DNA from: Todiramphus chloris collaris
Lineage: Eukaryota > Chordata > Aves > Coraciiformes > Alcedinidae
Reading direction: 5' to 3'
Length of the DNA: 64,000 nucleotides
Assembly: GCA_025345505.1 (NCBI GenBank)
Contig: JANVCC010000021.1
Span: forward strand, 31,955,613-32,019,612
Shown here piece by piece: positions 1 to 11,704 of the stretch. A program made the position numbers and the translations under genes. Below the pieces are notes generated by a model that was not told where the DNA came from, made no database searches, and saw only the letters and a program-made list of their open reading frames with translations. Numbering within the stretch: position 1 is the stretch's first letter; every line of letters starts with the position of its first letter.

Positions 1-540
1 AAGTATTCCAGATATGAAGAGCTATAACTGAACCTGTGTGCTCAGGTTTAGGGGTTATATGGGAATGGTTTGTGATAAAACAAGTGTCAGCTTAAGACCT
101 ATTTACAAATTTGAATGTCAACATGACAAATTTACAACATATTACAAAATATTCCATGACAGAGATGTTGAATTTTACAAAATTCAATGTTACTAAAACT
201 GGACTGTTCCATATTCTAGACAAAAAGCAGTATCATCTTGTCTCTTAAGAAATTTCTAGTACCTTTATTTTGTCACATTCTAGCACTTCAAATGTTCTGG
301 ATGCCAAGACCTCTGAAAACAAAAGTTGTTATGTGGCTGATTGTTTTGAGGGCAAAAAATTCTGTCTGTGGAAAACACAGGTACTCCATGAAAGCAATAC
401 TGAAAACAAGGGTCAAAGAAAGCTGACAGATGGTCAGTTTGTTTGATGAGGCTCAGTGCAGGTCAAATAGATTTGTGTGTATTCAGTGATCATAATATTT
501 CTGAAGCAGACAGGCATCTCTCTGCTCATTTTTTATCTTC
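1..540. other. Unique AT-rich DNA, no gene seen
   Basis: No repeat family, splice-bounded exon or RNA gene is recognisable here. A 62-codon open frame near 240-426 has no familiar motif and lies in AT-rich sequence, so it is treated as chance. Confidence 0.5.
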
Positions 541-545
541 CTAAG

Positions 546-1014
546 TGTGGTGGGTTGACCCCGGCACAGCACCAGGTGTCCACCAAGCCCTTCTATCACT
601 CCCCCCGACCCCCTTCAGCACGGCACGCAGGGAGAGAATAAGACACAAACCAAAGGGGTGTGGGTTATGATAGATAAGATGTTATTTTCTACTTCCCATC
701 CACAGGCGATGTCGGGCCAAGTCCAGGAAGCAGGGCTCCAGGAACACGTAGCAGCTGCTTGGAGGACAAAGCAGAATGCCCCCCCATCCTCCTCCTTCCC
801 TCTCCCTTTATAGTTGAGCTGACGTCATATGGTATGGAACATCCCACTGGTCAGCTCAGGTTGGCTGTATCTTCTCCCCCATCCTGCCCCCCATCCTCTG
901 GTGCCATGTGAGCACCGGCAGTCATAACATGGGTGTGTTATCAACACCCTCCAGCTCCCAGTGCTGCAGCATGAGGGCTGGATGGGGAAAAGCAGCTCAG
1001 CCAGACCCACTACA
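546..1014 (-). mobile_element. Solo LTR of an avian endogenous retrovirus, 5-bp TSD
   Basis: A 469-bp element with TG...CA ends (TGTGGTGGGTTGACC at the left, CCCACTACA at the right). It is bounded by a perfect 5-bp direct repeat CTAAG at 541-545 and 1015-1019, which is the expected integrase target duplication. Sense is inferred as the minus strand: on that strand a TATAAA (807-812) follows a palindromic TGACGTCA (820-827), a normal U3 promoter layout. No retroviral internal sequence adjoins it, so it is a solo LTR left by LTR-LTR recombination. The perfect duplication argues against great age. Family assignment (ERVL/ERVK-like avian LTR) is from memory; boundaries are firm. Confidence 0.93.
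805..827 (-). promoter_or_regulatory. CRE plus TATA core promoter inside the LTR
   Basis: Read on the minus strand, the palindromic octamer TGACGTCA (820-827) lies seven bases before TATAAA (807-812). TGACGTCA is the classic binding site of CREB/ATF bZIP factors. Placement upstream of the TATA box suits a U3 enhancer-promoter. Both motifs are intact. Activity is not shown by sequence. Confidence 0.7.
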
Positions 1015-1019
1015 CTAAG

Positions 1020-4000
1020 GACAGCTAATGTAGACTTTGTATTGTCCAGCTTAGGAAAAAAAAATGTGTTTTCTCTATCTTGTGATCATCATGTATTGGA
1101 AATAAGTAGAATGATTTTACTTGCAAGGTTACTCAAAACATTCAGCAAACACTAGGAAAACTCAGGGAAACCACTTTGCTTCTATGTTCTCTACCTGTCA
1201 CATCCACAAAATTCAATATTCTTGCTTCATTAGTCACATTTATAGGCCAGTACACAATAAATAATTTCTTCTTAAAACTGCCACTTCCTTTCACTTTACA
1301 AAAGAATCACAACTGAATGTTCAGCTTAACTGCTAGGTATACTAGTAGCTGCACTTGAACTCTTCCTCTCTTCTTCCACAGTTTTTGAAAACTTCTGGAC
1401 TGGCCCTTCAAAAATGACAGATATGTTTTATTTATTCCTTTTATACTTATGTTTAGAGTTGACAATGCAGAGGTCTAGTACCCTTCAATAGGTGGAGGAA
1501 AACATGAATGTCTTTTCTTACAAAATACTATAAAAGTTGTGCTGTTGCAGCATTTGCTTGAAATTTATATTGCATTCTTCAACAGGTAGTTTACCTGACA
1601 TAAAATTCAAACGAAATGATGTACCACTGTAAACCAAATTGATTTTGACTTTGTAAAAATTTGCCACAAATATTTTACTCTTTCAAGTGAGGGACATCTT
1701 TAGTGGATTATTATAATGAATATTGACTATTAGAAACACAGGCTAGATAAAATTATTTTAGAAATATTTAGTGCATTGCATTCAGACTTGCTAGTCCTTC
1801 TACTGTTATATTTTATATCTAAAACTGTATGACTTACATTAGCTCTTGGGTATATATTCTAGTAGCATGAATGTACACATCGCCTCCTCAAAATCCTCAT
1901 TTTTTCCTCTAAGGACTTTATCAGCCTGCTGAGACATTCAAGTCTACACTGAGAGCTGATAATGAGACAGATATACTTAGAAGGGATCTTTGTGCTGGAG
2001 TGTTCATTTACTCTATTACATATATATGCCTCATTCATGTCTCGTTCTTGCTATCAAGAGGTCCATTTTACATTTCAATTTTCAAGATCTGTTTGTTGAC
2101 AAAATATTTTTAAAAATCAATATTTTCTTGAGTGTTCCTCCCTCTCCAGTTCTTGTTGGCTTTGCTACTGAATTTTAAGAACTAGAAGGTGAAATATATT
2201 TGATGACACAGACAACCTTGTCAAATACCTTCAGCTTTGAAGGGCTGCTGTAACAATGCAGATATGACTAAATTTCAACTCAAGTAATATTTTAGTAAAT
2301 AAGTGGATGGAACAGATCAAAGAAAATAAAAGTCATACATCTGAGACAAAATACATCAATAAAAAGATTTAATTAATCTGGGTCATAATTTCATACTATT
2401 TCAGAGTATGCTTTTTTGGTATTTGTGGAAGAGACATTTGATTTTTATGCTTCTCTTCACTTTCTGAAGAATGGATATTGCATGGAGAACAAGAACACCA
2501 GAAAAAAAAGACTAGTAAAAAAGGCTTTATTAACTTCATTCTGTGCAATAACACAGATCATAATGAACAACAGCAGCAGAAAATATTATGCAGGGTTTAT
2601 ACTGACAATAGTGGTCAAAAACCAGAATCACAAACTTAGTATTACATGCAAAGACTGTGACAAGTGACAAAAATAAATAAAAAATAAAAAATAAAAATAA
2701 AAAAAAAGGAAGAAAAAGGCTTCACAGCTCTATCCAGAAAAGTGATATCAGTGATTATTCATATTTTCATTTTTAAATTAAGGACATACTTTAAATGCTT
2801 AGTTAGATCTGATGCTGAAAGTTTAACTTCTTGCAAGTTCAAGCACTCAAATCATGCAAATTGTCCTATATAGGAATTCTGAGAAAAGAACTGTAACTTA
2901 AGAGTGGACCTGTTCACATGTAAATATGTTTTAACCTCCAAAAGTAGAAATTAAATCCAGAAGGTTGTTAATTTTCTATGTACAATTACTTTAACACTGG
3001 TTAATAAAATATACTTAAAACATATTCTAATACATGTGAACTCACAGTTTTGCAATTTTTCATACTGTTGCCAAAGCCAGTGCTCTAAGAGGACCAAGTC
3101 AGAAAAGCTCTGTATGAAAGAAACAAACTGTTTTGCAAAAACCTTCTTAAAATTAATCATGAGGGGAAAAAAATAATTCATTTTTTCCATTGATTACTAA
3201 TAGCTTTTTCATTATTTAGATTTCTATAAATTTATTATTTTTAATGGTTCACTGGACAATAAATGTGAATAATTGCAGCCTGCAGTTTCCAATAGCTACT
3301 CAAAATTTGCTGTATTTGATTAGTCATCACCATCACATGGTGTTGTTTCTGCTCCTGGTATGGTTGACTGTAAAGAGAACAGTAAAGAATATCAAACAGC
3401 AAATAACAAATACATATGTCCATATGTCTTTCTTCTCATGTGAGTATCAACAGAAAAAAATGGTATTCCCCCAAGCATCCTTACAAGCAAAACCTTATTC
3501 CTATAAATATTTACAGTTTGCAAATAAAAGCAGTTTGAAAACAGTTAAAACAAACACCCATCTGGAATTTAAACAAATATTTGTAAGCATTGTTTTATTC
3601 TCTATATCTCTTTGCATACATATTTAACCCTCTTACACTTTTTTAAATACAGAGGGAAAAAACCCCAAAATATATGAACCGTGGAGCATTTGAATAATTT
3701 TTTTTTTGTGTGTGTGTTTGCCTTATTCAGTACATGAAATAGAAATAATGGTTTCTATAGAGAAGCCTCAATTGTTTGGGTTTTTTTTCATTCATTAACC
3801 TTATAGTTTTAAAACTTGTAACAAGTACATCATAACTCTCTGTGAATGTTATCTTTATATTCCCTGAATGTTGTCTTATTTAATATGGAATGTAATCAAC
3901 TATTCAATTTTTGTTGAAAATTACAAAAAGATTGTCATATAAGCTATAAGAAAGTGATTTCCTGAATTCATTGACCTTTCAGTTGATACCATAACACAGC

Positions 4001-5806
4001 ATAATCACTAGGCATTCAAATTAGCAATGTAACTCAACATAGATGGGTAACAGTGAAATCTCAAGGGCTTGTTGTCTGGACAAGACCACAGCACTGTAGC
4101 TAAAAGCGTAAATATGCTTCATGTTTAGGGATGACCTTTAAGTCCCACAGCTGTCTATCATGTGTCTCATTAATCAGCCCTGTTGTTGGGTTCCTTTGCA
4201 TATTTTATTCTCCTTTTTTGTGGAAGAAGTTTAGTTTTCAGTCAGGTCCAACATTTCTGCCATAGGTGCAGCACAGGTCAATGTGCTTTATTTTATCTTA
4301 TTCTAGGCTCACAGTCATCTGCCTGAGGAATATGTTCAGGCACTGAAACATTAAAAAAAAAAAAAAAAAATTACTCTTAAAAACATTGTCTTTTAAATGA
4401 AATGTAAAATACAAGGAATGTTTCATAATGCTTATTTTTTACATATATTTGATTAATAATATTAATCTGACAGAATTTTAACTTCCTGAAGGTTTAACAT
4501 CTAACCTAACTGTTCATAGCCTGAATAGTCAACAAAGAAGCACTAGCACCTGCAAATTATTACAGATATTTTAGTACTTATCCAAAGATGAGACGATCTT
4601 CAAAAACAAGGAGAGACATAATGACTCTCCCTTTCTGTACTGAGGATATGAAGCAGTAGCCTCTCTTTCTGATGGCAGGGAGATGAAATCAAAAACAAGC
4701 AAGCAGAAGAACTCCAGTAAAAGCTTTTAGAAAAGGTCACTTTTGAGTGAAGAATTATAAGTGTGCAAAAATTTGTCTTTTACAGTGCTTCTACTATTTG
4801 CACTTACAGACTATCAGTGGAGATGAAAGGGCAGCTGCGTAGTTTCCTTTATTTGGATGCTCAAAATCAGGGATTTTCAGTTTGTGAGCATTTGAAATTA
4901 ATGTGTACAGAGACTGGATACATCTGGTAGGATAACAATTCAGCATTAATCTAGTCCCATGAAAACAGAGGAGATTAAATAATGAGAAACAAAATTAAAT
5001 CAAAACTAAAGAAAGCACCTGATTGGCTTAACCAGTTCTTAAGTCTATGAGGTCAAATTCCAGTCACTGACTGGAAAAACTTTGGAAGAAGCCTAAGGAG
5101 GTTTGTTTGATGTACAACTGGAAAATCTGATTCATTGGTGTTTGAAATGGGTTTGGGATATCTTTCCAATCCTTAGCACGTTAAGTGACTACACCACTGA
5201 AAACCCTTGGCACAACCAAGAGAGATGTTCAGGGCGAAATGCAAAAGTCAGTTAGACAAACATTCTTGTCCTACAAATCACTTCTTCTGGGAATTCACAG
5301 GTAACTTTTTGCTCCCGTTGAATTTCTGTGATTCCTGCTTTTTGCAGAATGTATTCTGGTAATCTAAATAAAACCTATTAACTCAGTATTACCTACTGAT
5401 TAGTTGACTATCCCAACAAATCTGCGATGTGACAAAGTAACACCCTTCATGAACTGACAATACACGACTCTTGGTAGCCTGAACAGCAATACCAGAATGT
5501 TCCTATTGGTAAAGAAACACAAGTTAAGTGATAAAACTTGAGGTAGTGTTCCTTTTAATTAGAGGAAGAACTACAGTTTTGTGTACACAAATTACTGTGT
5601 GCTTTTAATCAATTTTTTTTTCCTCTCTGATATATAAACTTTTCTAAAATAAGCAGTAATTTTCAGGGTTTATAACATTCATTATCCCCTCTGCTTATCT
5701 TGTGTAGCAGGCTTGTGCTTTTTAAAAGAACATTTTTCTTCTTGTATTGCTGTTTACTTCTTACACAGTACTTTTACAGAGAAAATGTCACATTGTGAAG
5801 TCGCCA
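1020..5806. other. Unique AT-rich DNA with simple A/T tracts
   Basis: About 4.8 kb without a recognisable transposon or gene. It holds an A/AAAT-rich tract near 2669-2708, a T/GT run near 3700-3720 and an A18 tract near 4352-4370. Overlapping open frames at 3241-3627 on both strands look like chance in AT-rich sequence: there is no domain and the composition matches the flanks. Confidence 0.5.
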
Positions 5807-5822
5807 GGTAACCTCCATGCAA

Positions 5823-5843
<21 letters not shown>
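5823..5843 (-). repeat. T21 tract (poly(A) of the retrocopy candidate)
   Basis: Uninterrupted 21-bp T run. On the minus strand it follows AATAAA by nine bases, so it is read as a retrotransposed poly(A) tail rather than an ordinary simple repeat. Confidence 0.8.
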
Positions 5844-5855
<12 letters not shown>

Positions 5856-7060
5856 ATTTTACAAAAGGGCTTTTTAACAGCAAACACGGTTCAAAGCACT
5901 GCAGAGTTTGGAAACAAAACAAAAGTTACAGAGTAAAGAAAAATCAATGATCTTTCAAATAATTCAAGATTAAATGAAATCAAGCCAGCTTTAAGAGAGG
6001 ATTTTACATCCAAACAGTGACTTGGCTTACCTGATAGCCAACCACAGGTACAGCAGATCAGATGAATATAAAGCCAGTAGTAAATGGCTGTACCTTGTCC
6101 AAACAGATGTTATAAACAAACAGTCATTGAGTTATCTCCTGACACCTTTATTCACCATTGGCAGCCACTTCTTCCACAGGATGTCTTTCTGATTTCAGTG
6201 GGACTAGACTTCAAATGAGATGCTATTTGATATAAGGCGGTAGAAATTTGGCTTTTATCACCAAACACATATATCACTTTGAGTAACTGTGAAGTACTGA
6301 AAGTCAATAAATGTAGTCAGCAGCCCAATTAAATATTAGAATGGCTAAATTAAAATTCAGTAAACTGTTTCAAAATATGCAGGCCTTAACTACTTTCTTT
6401 TGCACAAAACACATGCTAGAAAATTATTTAGAATAGGATGTCTCATTAAACACTGTATTTATCCATCAGTCCTGGTGGGGGGAAAAGTTTATAGCACATA
6501 GCAGTAGAAGGAAAAAAAATTGACTTGAACTGGTGCATTTGTTCTTATGCTGTAAGTGATTTTGGCATTTTTAAACTGATTCTTGATCTAGGCTCTCTAA
6601 ATCTCAGCTAAAATGCCAAGCTAGTCATTAACCACCTATTTCCCTTTCATCCAAGTGCTCTGCCCAGTGCAGAACTTGACACATTAGACAGTGTGGTGTA
6701 ATTCTGCATACCTGCAGTCTCAGCTTATTGTTTTAGTTGACAGCTATGCATGGCTTGTTTTGCACAAAATAGCATTATCTGATGTATCAATTCAGTCATA
6801 AAGTATAAAGTGATCATCAAAGCTGAAAAACATGACGTTTCTTTTTAAGCTACCTCCAACATCGTTAGCAGATACATACATTGTTCATAGAAACAAAATA
6901 TTAAGTTCCATCTCCTTGATGGTAGTTCATACTTTACGATCTGTCTTGGGTAGTCTAATGTTTTAAATGGTCTTTATCAGAGTTTACCTCACAAAAGGGA
7001 AAAGAGACAACACCATATTTCACTATTAAAATACTACTCAAATGTTCCCAGTGAATCCAG

Positions 7061-7105
7061 CTGTAAAAACTGTCAAAAAACTGTCAAACTGTAAAAACTG
7101 TCAAA
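7061..7105. repeat. Two identical 17-bp direct repeats
   Basis: CTGTAAAAACTGTCAAA occurs at 7061-7077 and again, identical, at 7089-7105. A partial copy (AAACTGTCAAA) lies between them. It is a small local tandem expansion inside the retrocopy candidate. Confidence 0.85.
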
Positions 7106-7250
7106 CAATGAAAAATACCTGGATGTATTTAGCCATACAAAAATTTAACACAGAATACGTAATTCATCTCACTTAGCTTTATTAACAGAAAATTTAGGCA
7201 TCTAACTTTGAGCTAGATATCCACTATGTGTTTGGTACTCTTCCATGCAA

Positions 7251-10142
7251 GGAAGCAAGATGGCTTAGCTTCAGATATATGATTTTCACATCTCACTGGA
7301 AGGTCACACCTTCTTTGTTTTGCTATTCATTTAATATTTTGAATCCTCACAAATCACTCTATGTTCTTATTGACTCTTACAGTGTCTTTATGATGATTTG
7401 CTATGTGATTAGTGGTAACTTCAGGAAAACAAAAATCCTAAACTTCCTGCAGAAAATGCTGCTAAATTCCAGTATTTTTCCCAAAGCTTCTGCTCACTGG
7501 TAGCTTTTTTTTTTCAGTTCAATTTTCCAATGCAGATCATCTTCACAACAGCTGCACTAATAGCCAATACTCCATGCCAGGTCTTATTTTCTGATCCATA
7601 GAACACATTAAATCACTTTTACTCACTAGTTTGCCAATTAGGTTTTTCCACTGGATGAGTTTTCTTCATCAATTAAAATTATTGGTGATAATCTAAAGTC
7701 ATTTTCCTAGTTCATTGCCACTCTTTCTGTGCCACTATTAAAGCTGGCACATTATGCCTTTGCCAGCTGCCTTTAATCTGTCTATTGGTCTAAACAGACC
7801 AATACTGATATTTAAGTTGCAATGCCAGATCTCAGTCATGCACTCAGTAAAAATTTGTGATCCACTCAAAAATTTAACTTTTTGTTCCATTTATTTCTTC
7901 TGCATGCTGGGTTCTTGTTTTTCCCATACCTTGGATCCTATCTAACTTTGGTTACACTGATCTCTTATGCCTTCTTGATTTTCACTGGCATGTTTACTGT
8001 ATAATGCAGAGCCAAATCTAAAACTTTCATATAAGTCTTAGCTAGCAATTTCATGACATAAATTAAACCAGCATTACAAGCAAATGCAAACAACCCAAAA
8101 ATCATCATTTCCCCTCATTTTTCTTTTTAATGAATCCAGACATGGAGGGGAAAAAAAAAAAAAAAAAACAAAAAAACAAAAAAAAAACAAACAAAAAAAA
8201 AAAACAAAAAAACCCAGAAAAACTTGAGCCATAATTGGAATGTTAGTTGCATACAATTGAAATGTATGTGACCAATAATTGACTAGTCTCTATTAATGAA
8301 ACACAGTATATAAATACATGGAAGGTGTTGCTTCTTGTCCATGCATGGTAAGTATGATGTGATGAAGATTTTTTTTTTTTTTTTTCTTGAGGCACTTTTA
8401 GTGTTCTTCCTATTTTAGCTTTGTATTTTGATTTTTTTTTTTAAGAGATTGATATATTTTCTTGGTGCTTTGGGGATCTGCAGACTCTTGTTCAGTGCCT
8501 GAACCAAGAGGAAAGATGGGAGAAGGAAAGCATCATTAAAATATTTAGCACTGCAAAAGAAGCTAAGCAATGTTGCTCATTACCCACTGCTTCAGAAATT
8601 CATGATAAAACTATTCAAGAGTAAAAATTAAATGAGAGAGAAGAACTCACCTGATACAAACTGCTTTAAATTAATAAATAGTGACCACATCAACACCACA
8701 GGGCAGGTGTGTTCTACAACCTTGGAGCTATAAGTACATGGCCTGCAAGTATCCCAGATGCATTCCAGAAAGCCACCTGGGCATGCATTTTGTCTCTGTA
8801 TGCTAGGTTTCCTTTGGCACACAAAGAACTACAATGTGTTCCAGTCTGGATGATTGTAAAAACAGGTGCACAACAGAGCACATTTGCTCAGCAATACAAA
8901 CAGCAATTCTGACTTGAGAACAAGCAACTTTATCCAAACGCTCTACAGAAGTCACAGATGTCTTTCTTTTACCTGGCCTGAGCTTGCAACCTTCTTTCCA
9001 AAAGACAATATAGTTGGCTCTGCTATTGGCCGAGACATCTTTTTTCTGATGTATTACTAGTTTCTAGTAATGAGTAGAAATACTGGGAGGTGGAGATGAT
9101 AGTCTCTGGCTTCAGTGCAATGTATAGTTGCTTTATTCCAGAGTTGAAACTGACAATACTGCCTTGAAAAGTACATATGAGTGAGATAAAAGTAGGAGTT
9201 TTATAGTAACCCATGAATATTACTAGTGTCGACATTTATTTTCATTAAGAAAACACTACTTTTAGGCTAGACGAGAAGTTTCTAATATTAGCACTGATCA
9301 ATAATCTGATGCAATTTTGTCATTTACAAAAAACTCCTTATAATAAAAATCTTTAATGAAGTAGTTTAGCTTCTCAGGAAAATGCTGAAGTTTCTCTTTC
9401 CTCCTTTCTCCCTTTTTTAACATTTTATGTCATTCAATGGCATAGAAAAATACAGTAATAATCAAGGCATTTTCCCCCTTTTTCTATGAGTGCTACTACT
9501 TTTTTCTTTCCTTTCTCCACTATTCCATGTTTTGGAAAGGTATAACAGCAAAAGGAAAACATACAAAACATCAACAACGAAAACCACCTTTCTTCTATAC
9601 ATACTATTAGTAACAGAACCTAGGATTTGAAAAGATAAAGAACAATTAATGGATTTTAATCCTCTAACTAGAATCCCATTTTTTACTCAGTTGACTGGAA
9701 GAATAATTAATTTTTAAAGCACTGTAGTCCCAAACTTCTATTACGGACAATAAATGAAGATGCTAAACTTTCTGCATATTTATAGATCTAATTATAGTGG
9801 TTCATTGTCACATTCTCAAATCTGGAAATTGATTTAGGTAGCAGTTTCAATGAAAGTTCCTCTAACACAGTGACAAAGATCTTCTCCAGTAAGACAGATT
9901 TCTTCATCAGTGTCAAAGCATGTTGGATAAATATGATAATAATTTTTCTGATATTTTAGTCAGAATTCTATCAATTTCTGGTTCAGCAAGACAGAGTTCA
10001 TTCTGAGACATAATTTATTTAATAGTAAGTTACAGAACAATACATCTACTAAAGTAATATAATCATCTAGGGCAGTCAAAACATTTTAAAAGAAACCACA
10101 TAGTCAGTTTTTATTAAGCCACTCAAAAATTTAAGGTTAGAC
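7251..10142. other. Unique AT-rich DNA, no gene seen
   Basis: No transposon or gene recognised. An A-rich (AAAAC)n-like tract lies at 8151-8213, and T runs near 8370-8386 and 8432-8442. Overlapping short open frames at 8628-9235 on both strands have no motif I can name. Confidence 0.5.
8151..8213. repeat. A-rich low-complexity tract
   Basis: Sixty-three bases almost entirely A with scattered C. No poly(A) signal sits at a suitable spacing before it, so it is treated as simple sequence rather than a retrocopy tail. Confidence 0.85.
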
Positions 10143-10930
10143 TGTCGTGGCTAAGCCACAAGTGGGTTGAGCGTGGCTGGACACCAGTCACTCTATCACT
10201 CCCACTCTTCACTGGACAGGGGAAAAAAAATACAACAAAAGGCTTGTGTCAGTGGATCAGGATAAGGACAGGGAGATTACTCAGCAATTACCATCACAGG
10301 CAAAAGAGACTAAGCTCAGGGAAATTAATTTAATTTGTTACCAATCAAATCAGAGTAGGGTAATGAGAAATAAAACCAAATCTTAAAGCATCTTCCCTTC
10401 ACCCCTCCCTTCTTCCCAAGCTTAGCCTTACTCCTGTTTTTCTATGCCTCCTCCCCCTCAGTGGCACAGGGGAATGGGCAGTGGGGGTTGTGGTCAGTTC
10501 ATCACTTCCTGTCTCTGCTGGTCCTTCCTCCTGAAGTGGAGGAATCTTCACACTATTCCCACATTCCAGCATGGGGTCCCTCCCATGAGAGAACTCCTGT
10601 GTGAGTCTGTCCCACAGGCTACAGTCCTCCACAAACTGCTCCAGCATAGGTCCATCCCATGGGGTGTAGTCCTTCAGGAAGAAACTGCTCCTGTGTGGGT
10701 CCCCCACAGTGTCACAAGTCCCGCCAGCAAACCTGCTCCAGTGTGGGCTTCTTTCTCCATGGGTCCACAGGTCCTGCCAGGAGCCTGATCCAGTGTGTGC
10801 TTCCCATGGTGTCACAGCTCCTTTGAGCTCCTTTGTTCTGCTGGACACAGAAGAAGCTTTTGGTACCTTCTCACAGAAGTGACACCTGTAGCCCTCTCTG
10901 TTACCAAACCCTTTCCACAGAAACCAAACA
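10143..10930 (-). mobile_element. Solo LTR, avian ERV, TGTCGTGG...CCAAACA family
   Basis: A 788-bp element that starts TGTCGTGGCTAAGCC and ends CAGAAACCAAACA. The flanking hexamers TTAGAC (10137-10142) and TTTCAC (10931-10936) match at four of six positions, a possible decayed target duplication. Related copies lie at 12961-13352, 51765-52660 and 62392-63325; all share the GTGGCACAGGGG / TCCAGCRTGGGTCC core. Sense is inferred as minus, because related copies show an ATATTTAAG-type TATA box in that orientation and their ends match the minus-strand 3' end GCCACGACA. A 149-codon open frame on the minus strand (10399-10848) lies wholly inside the LTR and carries the repeated motif described separately. 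It is not a retroviral gene I recognise. No internal ERV sequence adjoins it. Confidence 0.85.
10399..10848 (-). other. 149-codon LTR-internal open frame with repeated motif
   Basis: This frame is read in the inferred sense direction of the LTR, starting from an ATG at its upstream end. It contains PMLEQFVEDCSLW and a second partial unit (PMLEC), which come from the short GC-rich tandem units (TCCAGCATGGGTCC-like) of the LTR. Equivalent peptides can be read in two other copies in this window (STLEKFMKECLPWE near 51961-52003; PTVEEFVKDC near 62799-62841). Whether it is ever translated is unknown. The simplest explanation is that repeat DNA keeps a frame open by chance; no known family is recognised. 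Confidence 0.4.
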
Positions 10931-11576
10931 TTTCACATTACTTGAAAGCGGAAAAAATTTCTTCCATTTTTCTATATAGACAAATAAATGACCTTATTTT
11001 TCACCACAGCTAAACACCAATAATGTACTATCATATCACCGGAAGCTTTGAGTGTGAGGTTCCAGAGTGTTGCACAGGCATTCGACTCCTATTCAAGAAA
11101 CTATGTAAGTACTAAGTCACTCAATAATATATGGTCTAAAAAGTTACATGCCTAATCAGTAATGAAATATCAAACATTATTTATGTAATTCCATTTATGT
11201 TGAACGAGATCTGGAGTTCACAGCAACCACTGTGGTAATACCTGATAGATTCCTAGGAAACAATGGTTAGTTCTCCAGAAAGAATTTGTCAGACCACTCT
11301 CACATCAGCTTTCACAGCTCACCAAAAGACACATTTTTTTATTCCACTTAGACAAGCATTTTAAATTTTAAATTCCTTCAGGAGCTCAGGCACTTAAGTG
11401 ATGCTTTTAGGCACGGGCAAATGAATCACTGTTTCTTTTAATTACAGGTCAGGATATGGTCTCTACATTTTACTTTTATGTTATACTCTCTGTCTTATCC
11501 ATGTGTCGTACTCTTAAGCATTAGTTCAGTAAACGGTTTCATGACCTTAGATTCATTTTATGCTGGATTAAGGGTT

Positions 11577-11704
11577 TCATAGAATCATAGAATGTTTTGG
11601 GTTGGAAGGCACTTTTAAAGGTCATTTAGTCCAACCTCCCTGCAATGAGCAGGGACTAGATCAGGTTGCTCAAAGCCCCATCCAGCCTGACCTTTAATGT
11701 TTGG
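11577..11704 (-). mobile_element. CR1 LINE 3' end fragment
   Basis: Starts TCATAGAATCATAGAATG and continues TTTTGGGTTGGAAGGCAC, the inverted 3' end of CR1. It covers only the 3'UTR and stops after about 130 bp, the usual severe 5' truncation of CR1. It has no coding content. Confidence 0.93.

Larger units (their letters stand above)
5807..7250 (-). pseudogene. Candidate processed retrocopy (mostly 3'UTR-like), minus strand
   Basis: A T21 run (5823-5843) reads on the minus strand as a poly(A) tail. Nine bases before it in that sense is AATAAA (5853-5858), the usual spacing of poly(A) signal to cleavage site. The block is bracketed by imperfect direct repeats: GGTAACCTCCATGCAA (5807-5822) directly before the tail and GGTACTCTTCCATGCAA (7234-7250), about 1.4 kb away, which look like a decayed target-site duplication. 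No open frame of 60 or more codons lies on the minus strand inside, so the copy would be 5'-truncated and mostly untranslated sequence, or heavily decayed. The parent gene is not recognised. Alternative: a chance A tract next to a chance AATAAA, or a real gene end. Confidence 0.45.

Noticed and set aside
3241-3627. 127-codon plus frame overlapping a 60-codon minus frame
   Set aside because: Low-complexity, hydrophobic translation, no domain, and composition like the noncoding flanks.
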